Origin: Camellia lanceoleosa
Taxonomy: Eukaryota; Streptophyta; Magnoliopsida; Ericales; Theaceae
Assembly: GCA_025200525.1 (NCBI GenBank)
Contig: CM045762.1
Coordinates: 110,892,734-110,956,733 of the forward strand
DNA length: 64,000 nt
Reading direction: 5' to 3'
Positions 33,573-45,817 of the stretch are shown here, piece after piece; within the stretch, counting starts at the first letter, position 1; every line of letters begins with the position of its first letter. The notes beneath the pieces are model-generated. The model searched no databases. It saw only the letters and a program-made list of their open reading frames with translations, and had not been told where the DNA came from. Position numbers and translations under genes: made by a program.

Positions 33573-36500
33573 TCATACATCCACAAATAGATCCGGATAC
33601 TTCTCTCGGACCTCCAACTCGCGTTCCCAAGTGGCTTCCTCAACCCCGTGATGTTTCCACAAAACTTTTACCAAGGGTATCGTCTTGCCTCGTAAGACTT
33701 GATCCCGCATATCCAAGACCCGAACCGGTCTCTCTTCATACGAGGCATCGTCATCTACCTCTAAGTCAGTCCAATCCAATACATGCGATGGATTCGGCTC
33801 GTATTTCCGAAGCATACTAACATGAAACACGTCATGTACTCTAGACAACTGTGGCGGCAAAGCTAAACGGTAGGCAACCTCCCCAATCCTCTCAAGGATC
33901 TCGAAAGGGCCAATAAATCGAGGGGACAACTTTCCACTCTTACCAAACCTCATCAATCCTCGCCTAGGTGACATTTTCATGAAAACATGATCACCCACCC
34001 CAAATACCAAAGGCCTCCTCTGACGGTCGGCATAACTCTTTTGGCGACTCTGGGCTATAACAAGCCTCTTATGGATAAGCTGGACTTTCTCCGTCATTTC
34101 TCGCACCAACTCCGGGCCCAACAAAGGTGCATCACCCACCTCAGCCTAACAAACTGGAGACCTACAAGGTCGGCCATACAAGGCCTCAAACGTTGTCATG
34201 CCAATACTCAATTGGAAACTATTGTTATAGGCAAACTCCACTAAGGGCAAGTGCCTCTCCTACGACCCACTAAAGTCAAGGATACAGCCTCGAAGCATAT
34301 CTTCAAGGATCTGAATAGTACGCTCGGACTGCCCGTCAGTCTGAGGATGATAAGCCGTGCTAAAAATCAACTTAGTGCCCAAGGCACTCTGTAAACTCTG
34401 CCACAACCTAGCAGTAAAGCATGGATCTCTATCTAAGACGATCGACACTGGGACTCCGTGCAACCTCACTGTGTCCCGAATATACAAGTCGGCAAGATGA
34501 TCTACCGAATCTCTCCCGCGCATAGGGATAAAGTGCGCCGACTTAGTCAACCGGTCTACAACCACCCAAATAGCATCAGTATCCCGCTGAGTCCTCGGAA
34601 GACCTACAACGAAGCCATCGTGACATGCTCCCACTTCCACTCGGCTATAGGCAAGGGTTGCAACAAACCCGTTGGCCTTTGTTGCTCGGCCATCACTTGC
34701 TGACAAGTAAGGCATTTAGACACAAAATCTGCCACATCTTTCTTCATCCCTCGCCACCAAAACTAGCGACCCAAATCACGATACATCTTAGTGCCTCCTG
34801 GATGCACCGCAAGACGTGAATGGTGAAACTCTCGGAGTACTTCCTCTCGGCAAGACTCCGACACAAACAGACGGTCTCGGTACTTCACACTCCAGTCGGG
34901 GTACATAGTCAAACCCTTCTCAACCTCCCCACTGGAGATCTTCTCTCGGAGGGATTCTACCTCAAGGTCACTTCTCCGTGCCTCTAACACTCGATTCACA
35001 AGTGTGGGTTGCGTAACTACGGAAAACAAAGCCGCAGACTCAACAGATTCACCCAGAAGCAAATCAAACTCGCCAAATGCACCCAACATCTCCCATTCCC
35101 AGATGGCTATACAAGCTATATCACTAATGGATTTCCTGCTAAGGGCATCAGCCACAACATTGGCCTTCTCTGGATGATAATGCAACTCGAAGTCGTAATC
35201 CTCAATAAATTCCATCCACCTCCTCTACCTCAAGTTCAAGTCTTTTTGTGTAAACAGATACTTCAGACTCTTATGATCTGAGAACACCTCGAACCTCTCA
35301 CCATACAGGTAATGCCTCCAAATCTTCAAGGCAAAAATTACTGCTGCTAACTCTAGGTCATGTGTAGGATAATTCTTCTCATGTATTTTCAACTGATGTG
35401 AGCCATAGGCTATTACTTTCCTCTCTTGCATCAACACACAACCCAAACCTTCTCATGAGACATCACAATACACTGCGTAACCCAAACCCCTCTCTGGAAT
35501 AATCAAAACTAGAGTAGTGGTAAGTCTAACTTTAAGCTCTTGAAACGGCTTTTCACAAGTCGCACTCCACACAAACTTGACCCCTTTCTGCGTCAACCTA
35601 GTCAACGGCGAAGCTAGTTTGGAGAAATCCTTCATAAACCTACGGTAATAACCAGCCAATCCCAGTATACTGCGGATCTCAAAAACACTCTTAGGCTATG
35701 CCCAATCCTGGACTGCTTCTACCTTGGATGTATCAACAGACACCCCTTCCCCGAAGACTACATGGCCTAAGAATTTATCCTCTCTTAGCTAGAACTCACA
35801 CTTCCCGAACTTAGCATACAGCTTATGGGCTCTAAGCAACTCGAGCACCACTCTTAGGTGTTCATCGTGTTCCTCCTCTGATGGTGAATAAATCAGGATG
35901 TCGTCCACGAAAACGACTACAAAACGATCTAAGAATTCCCGGAATATCCGGGTTATCAAATCCATAAACACTATCGGTGCATTGGTGAGCCCAAAAGGCA
36001 TCACCAGAAACTCGTAGTGGCCATACCGCGTACGAAATGCCGTCTTCGGAACATCTTCCTCCCTGACCCTCAACTGATGGTAACCCGATCTTAAGCCTAT
36101 CTTAGAGAAACAACTGGACCCTTTCAACTGGTCAAAGAAATCATCTATACGGGGCATAGGGTACTTGTTCTTAACCGTAGCCGAATTCAATTTCTGGTAA
36201 TCAATGCAAAGTCTCAAAGCCCCGTATTTCCTTTTAGCAAAGAGGGCCGGTGCTCCCCACGGCGAAGCACTAGGGCGAATAAAGCCCTTATCTAGCAATT
36301 CATGGAGTTGAATCTTCAACTCACTCAACTCAGCTGGGGTAAAATGGTAAGGTGCCATGGAAATCGGTGCTATGTCGGACACTAAATCAATAGAAAACTC
36401 CACCTCTTGATGGGGTGGCAAACTAACAAGATCCTCAGGAAAAACGTCTGAGTACTCACAAACCACTCTCAGCAATACAGTTTGGGTCTCATCACACTCA

Positions 36501-36771
36501 CTACTTATACAGCTAGTGAGAAGACAATTAAGCTCACTCTGCCCTCGCGAATCATACACTGGTGGCACAATCCTACCAACTCGATCCCCCAAGAAATAGA
36601 AACAATCGCCGCTCAAGGTACACACAGTAACCCGCTGGCGGTAGCAATCAATAACAGCCCGGCATGACGATAGCTAGTCCATACCCAAAATCACATCAAA
36701 ACCCAACATAGCCATAACTACAAAAGAAAATGGAAGCCGGCGGTCGGCGACCTCAATATCACAACCTTTAC
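33573..36771 (-). pseudogene. pol: Element A pol: protease end, RT, RNase H, integrase, chromodomain
   Basis: The frame continues from the B insertion point. FDVILGMD is followed by TAG where Trp is expected (about 36677). RT has [19 protein letters not shown] and FVDDILIYS (about 35900). RNase H has [31 protein letters not shown] and EKANVVADALSRKS (35446-35130). Integrase shows the DD35E residues in WVVVDRLTKSAHF, VLDRDPCF and QTDGQSERT (34715-34260), then the GPFEILERIG and LPPQLSRVHDVFHVSMLRKY parts. A C-terminal chromodomain (VLWKHHGVEEATWE) ends at about 33573. Stops interrupt the frame at about 36677, 35789, 35695, 35453, 35223, 34258 and 34142. Most can be read as single transitions, such as Trp TGG to TAG or Arg CGA to TGA. 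The complete set of domains shows descent from an autonomous element, now inactive. Confidence 0.9.
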
Positions 36772-39363
36772 TGTCACGCCCCACTTTTATTACTAAAGGT
36801 CATTACCAAGTTCATTAACTTAATCCAATTTCAGAGATAACATGCGGAAATAAACTCATATATTCAATTCATAGCAATGAATATCAGTACTCTCATTCGT
36901 ATGCAAGTAAATGCTACATGATCATACTTAATAAATCGCCCTTGGGCTTACAACCTTTAAATAAACAAATGAAGGGTGTAACCCTTTTACACATATGGCT
37001 TTCCGCCAACAACAAAGAGGCCCTGTGGCCCACAAACAAGAAGATCCAGATCTTGTAGCACATCCTGCTAAACACCTGAAAAAGATTCAACAACGTGGGA
37101 TGAACATATAGTCCAGTAGGGATCTCAACATGATCCTCAACAATAACAACAGTACAGATAGCTATGATCATGAACACTCTTTCTCGTACTAGAATAATAA
37201 TGTGACAGTTTAGACAATATATATATATATAAACTTTTCTCAAAAACAACTATTTCATTCAACGCTATAAGCGATTCATCTTTCCTTTTTTTTCTTTCAT
37301 TAACCCCGTTCCCAATCTTTTATACATAACCAATTACTTGGGAAATAAATTTACTAAGACCACTACTATTCTCCAATTTCCACACATACAACAGATGTGC
37401 CTTTCTAGAACATATTTCTAAAATGTTTGATTCTCTTTACACTACTAAAAGACAAGGGGTAGCAACTGATACATGATTAACACAAGATAATCCATTTACA
37501 ATTTCATGACACGAATGTCTACATTGCCTATGACAAATAGTCTATGGCACAATTCACCTTCCCTTTTATGGCTCGGAACCTGGCCAAATAATTCAACAAG
37601 GGTTTCATCTCTTACTAACAATATTTCCAATTCAACAGGAATAACAAATCAAGTTAAACATATCTGATAACATAACGAATACACATGTTGGTATCGTATC
37701 AATCTCACAAAAAACCACTTCTGTACTTCACAACTGATACACATTTTAGTGATGTATCATATTTTAGAAAACACTTCAGTGGACAAGCATATGAGCTGTA
37801 TCACACTTCAATAGATAAGCATAAAGGCTATATCTCTGCAATAGGTGCGCATATGAGCTGCAACCCTGGGTTCATCCCCTATCTTCCCATAATCATCAAC
37901 CGGTTTAGAGGTACATCCCCTATCTTCCCCTAAACCGTGGAGTACATCCCCTATCTCCTCCCATACACAAGTAATGCATATAAACACAACGTCATATACA
38001 CAAACAATCAATGGTGTAATGCATCCACAACAATTCAACACAACCGTGTCATCCTCCACCGATAACCAAGGACAAAACCTCTAGATGCAGGTATGTTGTA
38101 CATCTATTAACAGACTCAATTATCATGAGACCACAAACCCTTCAATAAAACTAACATGGCAGTTAAAGATACAACCTCCACATATGTGTGTTCAACACTC
38201 ACATTACAATAATCCAACTCTCATACCTTTTACCTTCACAAATTCAATTCCCTGGACAATAAGGTCATAACTCATTTTAACCCATTACATTCTTTTCCAA
38301 GCCACTCCAATTTAATTATGCAAATTAAGTTATAATCATTAAACTAGGGTTTTCCTCCCTCTTTCTCAATATTGACCTAAAAGGCTCAATTATTAACAAC
38401 AAACAACAATGATCACATTGAAGACCCAAAATACATAAGTATTTGCCCAACGATCACAACCCCTCTATTAATTTATTAAATCAAATAAAATTAGGGTTTT
38501 CTCTCCTTTCAACAACAACATGCTAATTAACACCCCAATTAGCCTAAACCATAACTAATGATAATAAACCCAACTCCAACAGTCAACCCAAAGTTCAACC
38601 TCATGATTTTTAATAAATCCAACATGATATACTGTTTTTATGCAATACAAAAACTACCACATGTCTATCTATAGATGGAGTATTGAAAAGAAACCAGGAG
38701 AATCCCTACCTCAAAGGAGAACCCAAATGGAGAAGATTGACCCGAAATCCAAGTGCTCCAAATCCACAATTCTTCAGATTAATATGTAGCCCTCACTCTC
38801 CTCTACCTTTTTAACAAAGGACCTAGGATGGATTTATAGAAGAAAGAGATGAAATCTAGAGAGAGAGTATGTTTAGAGAGAGAGAGACTCTCGGCTGCTA
38901 GGGTTTCAAGAAAGAAAGAAGGAGAAAAATGTTATTTTTCCCCGCTGCTGAGTTTATAAACTGGATAGGCTCGCTCGAGCGAAGACCTGGTCGCTCGAGC
39001 GACCAGACACAATAAACAAACCTCACTCGAGCGAAGAGAAGCTCGCTCGAGCCAAGAACACCGCTCTCGTGTCTAAGTACTAGATTAACGCCGCCGCTCG
39101 AGCGAAGAAAGGCTGGCTCGAGCGACGGACCAAAAACAAAAGCCTCGCTCGAGCGAAGAGAAGCTCGCTCGAGCGACCAAGTCAAAAACTGGACAGGCAG
39201 ACTCGGTTCCTAAACTCAACCAATCTGTAACCAACCTGCCCAAAACATTCTAAGCCCAAATTTAAAGAATTGAAGGATAGAAACAGCTCAAAACAACAAC
39301 CGGAATCCTCGGAACTAAGTCCGGATACAAACACCCAAAGAAGAAAGAACCGGGATTGCTACA
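36772..39363 (-). repeat. Element B 3' LTR
   Basis: 2.59 kb, TGTCACGCCCCAC at left, CGGGATTGCTACA at right. It contains an AT run near 37220, repeats of CATCCCCTATCTTCCC (37875-37960) and CGCTCGAGCG motifs (38970-39180). The reading frames inside are duplicated in the other LTR and have no protein signature. Confidence 0.92.
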
Positions 39364-39380
39364 ACCTCCCCCCCTTAAAG
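39364..39380 (-). other. Element B polypurine tract
   Basis: CTTTAAGGGGGGGAGGT on the minus strand directly abuts the 3' LTR. Confidence 0.8.
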
Positions 39381-40541
39381 AATTTCGTCCCGGAAATTAA
39401 GGATACACCAAAACACAAGGCCAACTAATTACTCAATACCAACATTTCCCCCCAATACTTGGAGTGAAACCGTTCTCTCTACAAACCGTCAAGCCACTCT
39501 TTCCAAGGAAGGGACTCACTAAGGGGATACGTTCCAAAAGACAACACTTAAGGTACGAGAATCCCAACAAACCAAACCTTTCCCCGAAACAAAACAACCG
39601 ACTAGTGCTTCAAGCCAAGTCACTATTCAACAACAAGATTCCCAAGAAGCTAACTAAAGCAAATCTTATGAGTAAATAACAAGAAAACATTTTCTTGATC
39701 AAGAGACATTTCTCAAAGATAGTCAAATTTTCAATGACAACATTCCAAAATAAATCTTTCATTTTCCATGCGAAGCTCAACAGTTTTGTAAATATTTTTC
39801 ACAAATACAGTGTTATCCAAAACACAAAATCATCCACTGTTTATTTACTAAAAAGATTCATTTAGAATTCCTCAAAATCCTTGGTTTAAATCAATTTCTC
39901 AACAACACCCTTAGGTGGCCCAAACACTAGGAAAAATTTTGTTTTCCAATTCTTTTCAACATACTATTAGCAACAACTATCACTCATACAGTGATACCAA
40001 AACCAACACGAAGCATAACATTTCTATAATGATAGTTAATAGAAATAAATACAGTGCTACTAACACATAAGGCATAAGAAATTCATGGTTTTGCAATTTC
40101 ATCCCGCCTCCCTCTACTTAACCAGTTTAATAACATACACCTAGCCAAACAATAAAATGAGATAGCAACTCATATAAAGCATTTTTCACTTCACCACAGA
40201 TAAGCATATTAGCTATATCATATTAACAACAAATAGAAATATTTCTATTATTAATGAGCACACACATAAGTGATGCTAATGGAGTCCATCCCCTATCTCC
40301 TCCCAACAAATCCGGTTTAGAGGTCCATCCCTATCTTCCCTAAACCGTGAGTACATCCCTATCTCCTCCAAAACAAAATGCATATGCAATGTAATACACA
40401 CTTGCCATATACAACACATAATCAATACATGAATGTTAAATAAATGACTTATTTTCAGTTATACCTAAGCCACTTGCAAGGTCTACAACAATCAAAACTA
40501 TCCTCAAGCTGATCAATGCCAACTCAAAACAAAATACCAAT
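39381..40541 (-). other. Element B non-coding interior with an LTR-like fragment
   Basis: No coding frame. The part at about 40190-40440 repeats, in order, landmarks of the A and B LTR middle: 'gataagcata', 'ggagtccatcccctatctcc', 'aaaccgtg', 'acaatgtaatacac'. It looks like a remnant of a chromovirus LTR trapped in B. Confidence 0.55.
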
Positions 40542-43500
40542 TGTAGCACGTGACTCGATTTTGGGTTCTAAATCTGAACCAAAGAGTTCAACCGCAAATC
40601 GCTTTGAGAAAACAGATTTTTGAAAAGTAGTGCCAAACATGGATTGCTTTGACGAGTCGCCACCTAAATATTTTAAAATGGGAAATTTAGGAAACCAAGG
40701 CCACATGTCCGTCATCACCAAAGTGGTCTTGGCTCGAGCTTAAGGTCGGGGAAGGTCCAAGACCGCCTCTACTAACCGTGATATCCGCTTTTGAAAACTT
40801 TATCGTTCTTATTCCGGTTATTAACCTAGAATTACTATGTGATGCGACAACACAAAAGTATAGACTAGATCGCCTAACTTGAAATAAACATTGCATACCC
40901 GTTTTGTCTCAAAAACGTGTTGTTTTCTTTGCTACTCGAAAGTAGGCTAAAATGCGGATTTCAACGAGTTGTTCCAACTCGTGCAATCCAACCTCCATCC
41001 ACAGCATTCATGCAGCTTTATCTCACATAAGCACTTAGCCACATGTTAAGCATATTGTCATGGTAAACATTCACATACATGCGATATGCTAAAGCCATAA
41101 AAACTTACATCGTACTACCAAAAACAAAGAACTGGTTAGCAAACATGCATGACCTAGTTCATGTTAAGTGGCTAATGCAACAGAATGCAATCTAGAGTAG
41201 GCTCGCTAACCCTAAACATGGCATGTGAATTGCTGAGTAGCACGTATTCAATTTGGAATTGAAAATCATTTTGTATGATGTTGCATGTAAACAAATGCAT
41301 GAATGCACGCATGCATTGCATAAGGTAAGCTAAAAATAAGTATGCCCTAATCTACCACAAAGCGGGTAAATAAAAGGGATAGAAAGAGATGGGGATTGGA
41401 AGACATACACCCACTCACACACACTTATTACAAATTCGCCGGAGGGACCAAAATAATGATAATAAATAATTAACTAAACTAGCTAATTAAATATTACAAA
41501 TTGACTAAATTAATTAAGCAGATTAATTAATCTAATTAAAGCAATAAAACGCCTCGGGATGAGGGCGGATATGCCCGGACTTGCTCGAATCCAGCCATAC
41601 GCCATACTCCTTTAAAAATTGCCAAAGTTCTGGATTGCTTCTCCGGGTGGAACACCATCGGCTAAGGGGATGGCCACCGCCAAAGGATATGATCACCGCT
41701 ACATATCATGCTATCGGGGTCATTCTTTGCCAGAACACGCAATTTGACAAAGAGGACAAGTGTATGGCATGGCAATTCAAAGCATGTGTGCACCAAACAC
41801 ATCCCACATCATGTTGACGGCTCAATGGGGCATGTGCCTCGATCCTTGGACCATCAATCGCGCATTTCTATGCGTGATGGCCCAAAGGACCAAGAATGCA
41901 ACTTCAATGTCAAATGCATGCAATGCAAACAAGCAAATAAAGGTGCCAAACCTCCATCATACTTCACTTCAAGAGGCCCAACATGCATGCCAATGCAACA
42001 AGGCCCTAAGTATGTTATCTACTATGCCATATGGACGATGCGAGGCACTTATATAAGCATACAAGTAGGCGTACAAGGCAAGTATGCAAACTAAGCAATG
42101 AGATGGGCTTACACATGAATTGGGCAGCTCTAACAAGGCTCAAAACAGTGGCCAAAATGCCTAGAGATAGAGACTAAACGCACGCACACACATGCAAGTG
42201 TTAAGGCTCAAGACTTAGGCATGCAAAAGCAACTCTCATACACACTTAAAGAGGCCAAACATGGGCAACTAGTATGCACTTAAAGCTCTGAAATTTAAGT
42301 TAAACATGATGCCAAATCATGCAATGAAGTATGCCAAACAAAGCATGCAAATGGCCTAGGCTTAAGGCTAATCAAAGATGCATTGAACTACACCTAGCAT
42401 AACCACTCATGGCAAAACTTAACCAACCAAAATCAGAGTTTTAACACCTAATACTAAGCCCAAAATAACACTTAGATAGCATCTAAATGACATGGATCTA
42501 AAGGCATGCAATATGGCCAACACATGGAACATACAACATGTGCTTTTAAGGCATTAAAGAAGCAACTAAAGCATGCATACAAGCACACTAAAAAGTCTGA
42601 AATAACATGTAAGAGGGTTCCAAACCCTTGAAAACATGGAGGCAATGCATCCTACACATGCACATACTTGAAGCATACAAGCTACAATACAAAGGGGCTA
42701 TACAAAGCATGTCAAGATTGACTCAAACGACCATGGACAGAGCTAAACCATGGCAAAATAAGCATACAAGCTTCACAAACTCAAGTCTAAAACATGCTAG
42801 AAATTGGGACACACTTCCTAGACATGTTAAGGCAATAAGAGGCATTACAAGGCAACTATGTTAAGCATGCATAGGAGACCAAAACCAACTTGAAATCATG
42901 TTATAACATGGCAATATAAGCATGGAAAACAAGCCAAACATGCTCAACACACACTCAAACATGAAGCTCCTTAAGGAAGCAAAATTTGTCCTTTTCAAGG
43001 ACATCAAGGAGAGGGGGTGGCCCTCTCCTTCTTGAGACTTCCTTTCACCACTGAAATCACTCAAGATTTCAGTGGTGAAGAGATCCTCTCACCAAAATCT
43101 CGGATCTCAACCAAAATGGCACAAAAGGGACCCTTTTCAAGGCCTAAAGGGGGTCAAACTTCCCCAAACCACAAAACACTCTTAATATACAATAAAGAGG
43201 GTCAAAAATCAGAACTTTTTTGTGTTAATCACTAAGCACAAAAACTGTTTTAAAGCAAGCAAAAATGGAATGCAAAAATGGGGTAAATAAAGTTAGTTTC
43301 TTACCCTTGATGATCCCCTTTACAAAGGTTGTGGTTGATGCTTCCTTGAGCTCAAAATCAGTCAAGAACTCCAAGAACCAGCCCTTAGAACCTCAGTTGC
43401 AAGGAGAAGGTGGAACACTAGGTGTTTTAGTGCAATAGTGTAAACTAAAGCACCTAGTGTACTAAACAAGCAAGAAAAGAGAGAGATAGGATAGATACAA

Positions 43501-43985
43501 CTATTCTAACCTAAAACCAGACCTTGGCTCTCTCTAACAATGGTTAAGTCTCTCAAGAAGCCAACCCTTGAGCAAAGGGAAGAGCTTTCCCTCTTATAGG
43601 CCAAAAGCTTACAAGCTTAGCCACTAAGCAAGCTCATCCCTCCATACACGTGTATGGAGGAAAGACACTGCACAAAAATATCTCGAAAGCAAGTGCGGCA
43701 AATTGGTCATTTCGCCCAAAATAGTGCGCACAATATAGTGGGTGGCCTCTAGCCCCAGCCGGTGGTGTGTGGGGATGCCTCATAAGGCATTCCCTGCCCC
43801 TCAAAGGCAAATCACAAGTGTTTGGTGCAAAACCAAACACAAACGGTCGAGTTCGGAGGTCCTGAGGCAGGGCGCGCGTAGCCGAGAACTCCGGGAACTC
43901 CAAACGAACACAAACATAGATAATCACCGAGTGTCCCAACGGTGACGTCCAAGTCTTGAGGACGGTCAAAAATGGGGTGTCTACA
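40542..43985 (-). mobile_element. Solo Tat-type LTR T2 with CCAAT target-site duplication
   Basis: Read on the minus strand it begins TGTAGACACCCCATTTTTGA and ends with CGTGCTACA. It keeps the T1 LTR order: U3, the 22-bp palindrome (43639-43660), a TATA box (about 43598-43593), the conserved 'aggtggcgactcg' stretch and terminal part. It is 3.44 kb and clearly diverged from T1, so it belongs to a sister subfamily. CCAAT lies at both 40537-40541 and 43986-43990. No interior or partner LTR is present. Confidence 0.92.
43639..43660 (-). promoter_or_regulatory. T2 LTR palindrome with ACACGTGT core
   Basis: A perfect 22-bp palindrome with CTCCATACACGTGTATGGAG as its centre. On the minus strand a TATAAG (about 43598) follows about 40 bp later, matching the T1 arrangement. 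It is preserved although the surrounding U3 differs. Confidence 0.6.
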
Positions 43986-43990
43986 CCAAT

Positions 43991-44689
43991 AAGCTGACAA
44001 ATCAACTCAACAAACTCCACACTCAGTAATCCACACACTGATGTGCCACTCAAATTACTAACCCCCAAACACGGAGTTCTCTACATAAATCCCCAAATTT
44101 TGGAATCTCACTGGATCTCCTCAATTTAAACCGCATCAACACTGCGTCTAAGGGTATTACCATTTCCCTCCCCATGGCTGCATAGTAAGCCTACTCATCT
44201 CCTCGACCGAAGACCGACATGGTCAACCTTAATCACAATAACCCAACCAAGAAGGATAATTCGACCAACGCTATTCTCATTACTCTAGAACACAAACCAA
44301 TAAATAAGTACCATTCCCGCTAACCCGAGACACAAATCCCACATAACCTTGCCAACACCACACACTCTCGAAACCATCACATCTAACACATACGTCCACG
44401 GGTTCCCGTTCTCAACAATCAAACTCTAACATGAACAAGATTCACAAACCAACACATAGTTAACATAATAAGCAAGCAACACCGCTAGGATCCTTAACCC
44501 CATTAACAACTTCTCAAAATAAATAGAGAGTTCGAAATCTCATACATACTCCCCAATACATGAGGATTAAACAAACAACACTATGCATATAAATGCGATA
44601 CATAAGCATGGTGCCTCAAAGATCCCCACAACAAAATCAATATACATGATACACCACCGGCCAACATTACAAAAAGTCCTCTCCAAGGT
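43991..44689. other. Element B non-coding interior beyond T2
   Basis: AC-rich sequence without open frames or domain motifs. It lies between the T2 flank and the gag remnant, where protease and RT would be in an autonomous element. Confidence 0.6.
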
Positions 44690-45385
44690 AACACTATAGG
44701 GCTAACTAATTAGTCGCCCATCGCAAAGGACAAGAACGTCTACCATGGCCCATTTAGCCACAAACAAAACAATCGCGACCTTCTACGAACCTCCCCAAGA
44801 CCCCATCATCACTAACTAAAGTATAGTAATCCTTCCACAAGGATCAATATCGAAACACAATTTCTTTTCGAACTCAAAACAACGACGCTCCTCTGTTGTC
44901 ACCAACTCGAGCAAACCTCGACAAACTATTACATAGCATTTCAAATAGGAGTGTCATCCTAACGCAACTCCATCAACCTTTCGTAGGAAATACTTGGCCA
45001 AAAGGCCTCGGTAAAAGCAACCCACGCCACCCACATTATTCTTAGTCTTCTTCCACCAATAACTCGCATCACTCTTCTGAAAAGTCGCCAAAGAAACCCT
45101 CAACTCCTCATCTTCGACTCGAGCATATCAAGAGTCTTAGTGATCTGCTCTAACCAATTCCTGCCAACGGTCTAGCCTCCCCACAAACTGGTGGACCGAG
45201 CGAAAGAACTCGCTTGAGAGCATGCCCTCTGCCACCCTCAAGACAAGCTAGGGCGTCTTGCCTTGCTGCTCTCACAATCTCACGTCGACATCCTCGCCGA
45301 CAAATCTTTACTGTGGCAGTACTAAAGGCTACATGCCTCTCCGGCGTTCCTACTACTCACAACCTCTACTCCCTCGTGTAGACAT
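44690..45385 (-). pseudogene. gag: Element B gag remnant
   Basis: An ATG at 45385 starts MSTRGSRG and stops after a few codons. Downstream, broken frames match the gag of element C: 'aatacttggccaaaaggcctcgg', 'caaagaaacc', 'ctcatcttcgactc' and the SERRSFEFE-like region. A decayed zinc knuckle (C..MGHGRRSC with a stop replacing one residue) lies near 44732-44766. Much of the central gag is missing. No protease or RT follows, since the next stretch (43991-44690) is non-coding. The protein would be the particle-forming nucleocapsid precursor, but it cannot be made from this copy. Confidence 0.7.
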
Positions 45386-45802
45386 CCTATAAAGCACCAA
45401 TTAAAATATACTTACTGCCAACACAATAGCCTTCTCCGAGGCACACCCTACTACTGGTAAGTCACAAGACACACTTAGCCTCAAACTTTACATCTCTACT
45501 GCATACAAACATCTAAACATGTAAACACATAATCGAATCAAGTCCACAAAGATAGCCACTCATCCCGGAACTCCCAAGGAATTCCTATCAGAAACCACAT
45601 TGATCAGGCGCGTTTCCAAAAGGACCTCAAAGCAAGTTCACCGGCTATGAATACTATCCAAGAGACTGAATCCCATGCTCACATAAATGCAACACATAAG
45701 TCCTAATTCTCATGATATCTATATGCAACGTCCTCACTACACGTAGTAAACCCACTATGGTAAAAACCACTTCCCACGAGCTCAAGGTATTCAAACCCGG
45801 TT

Positions 45803-45814
45803 GCTCTGATACCA
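45803..45814 (-). other. Element B primer binding site (tRNA-iMet)
   Basis: TGGTATCAGAGC on the minus strand, 3 bp from the 5' LTR, is the standard initiator-Met PBS. Confidence 0.9.
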
Positions 45815-45817
45815 AGT

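Noticed and set aside
38960..39180. CRISPR-like array from regularly repeated CTCGAGCG
   Set aside because: Repeats are 8-10 bp, spacing is irregular and the setting is a plant LTR.
43966..43985. Host gene boundary at the conserved GGTCAAAAATGGGGTGTCTA sequence
   Set aside because: It is the reverse complement of the Tat LTR start and is present in T0, T1 and T2.
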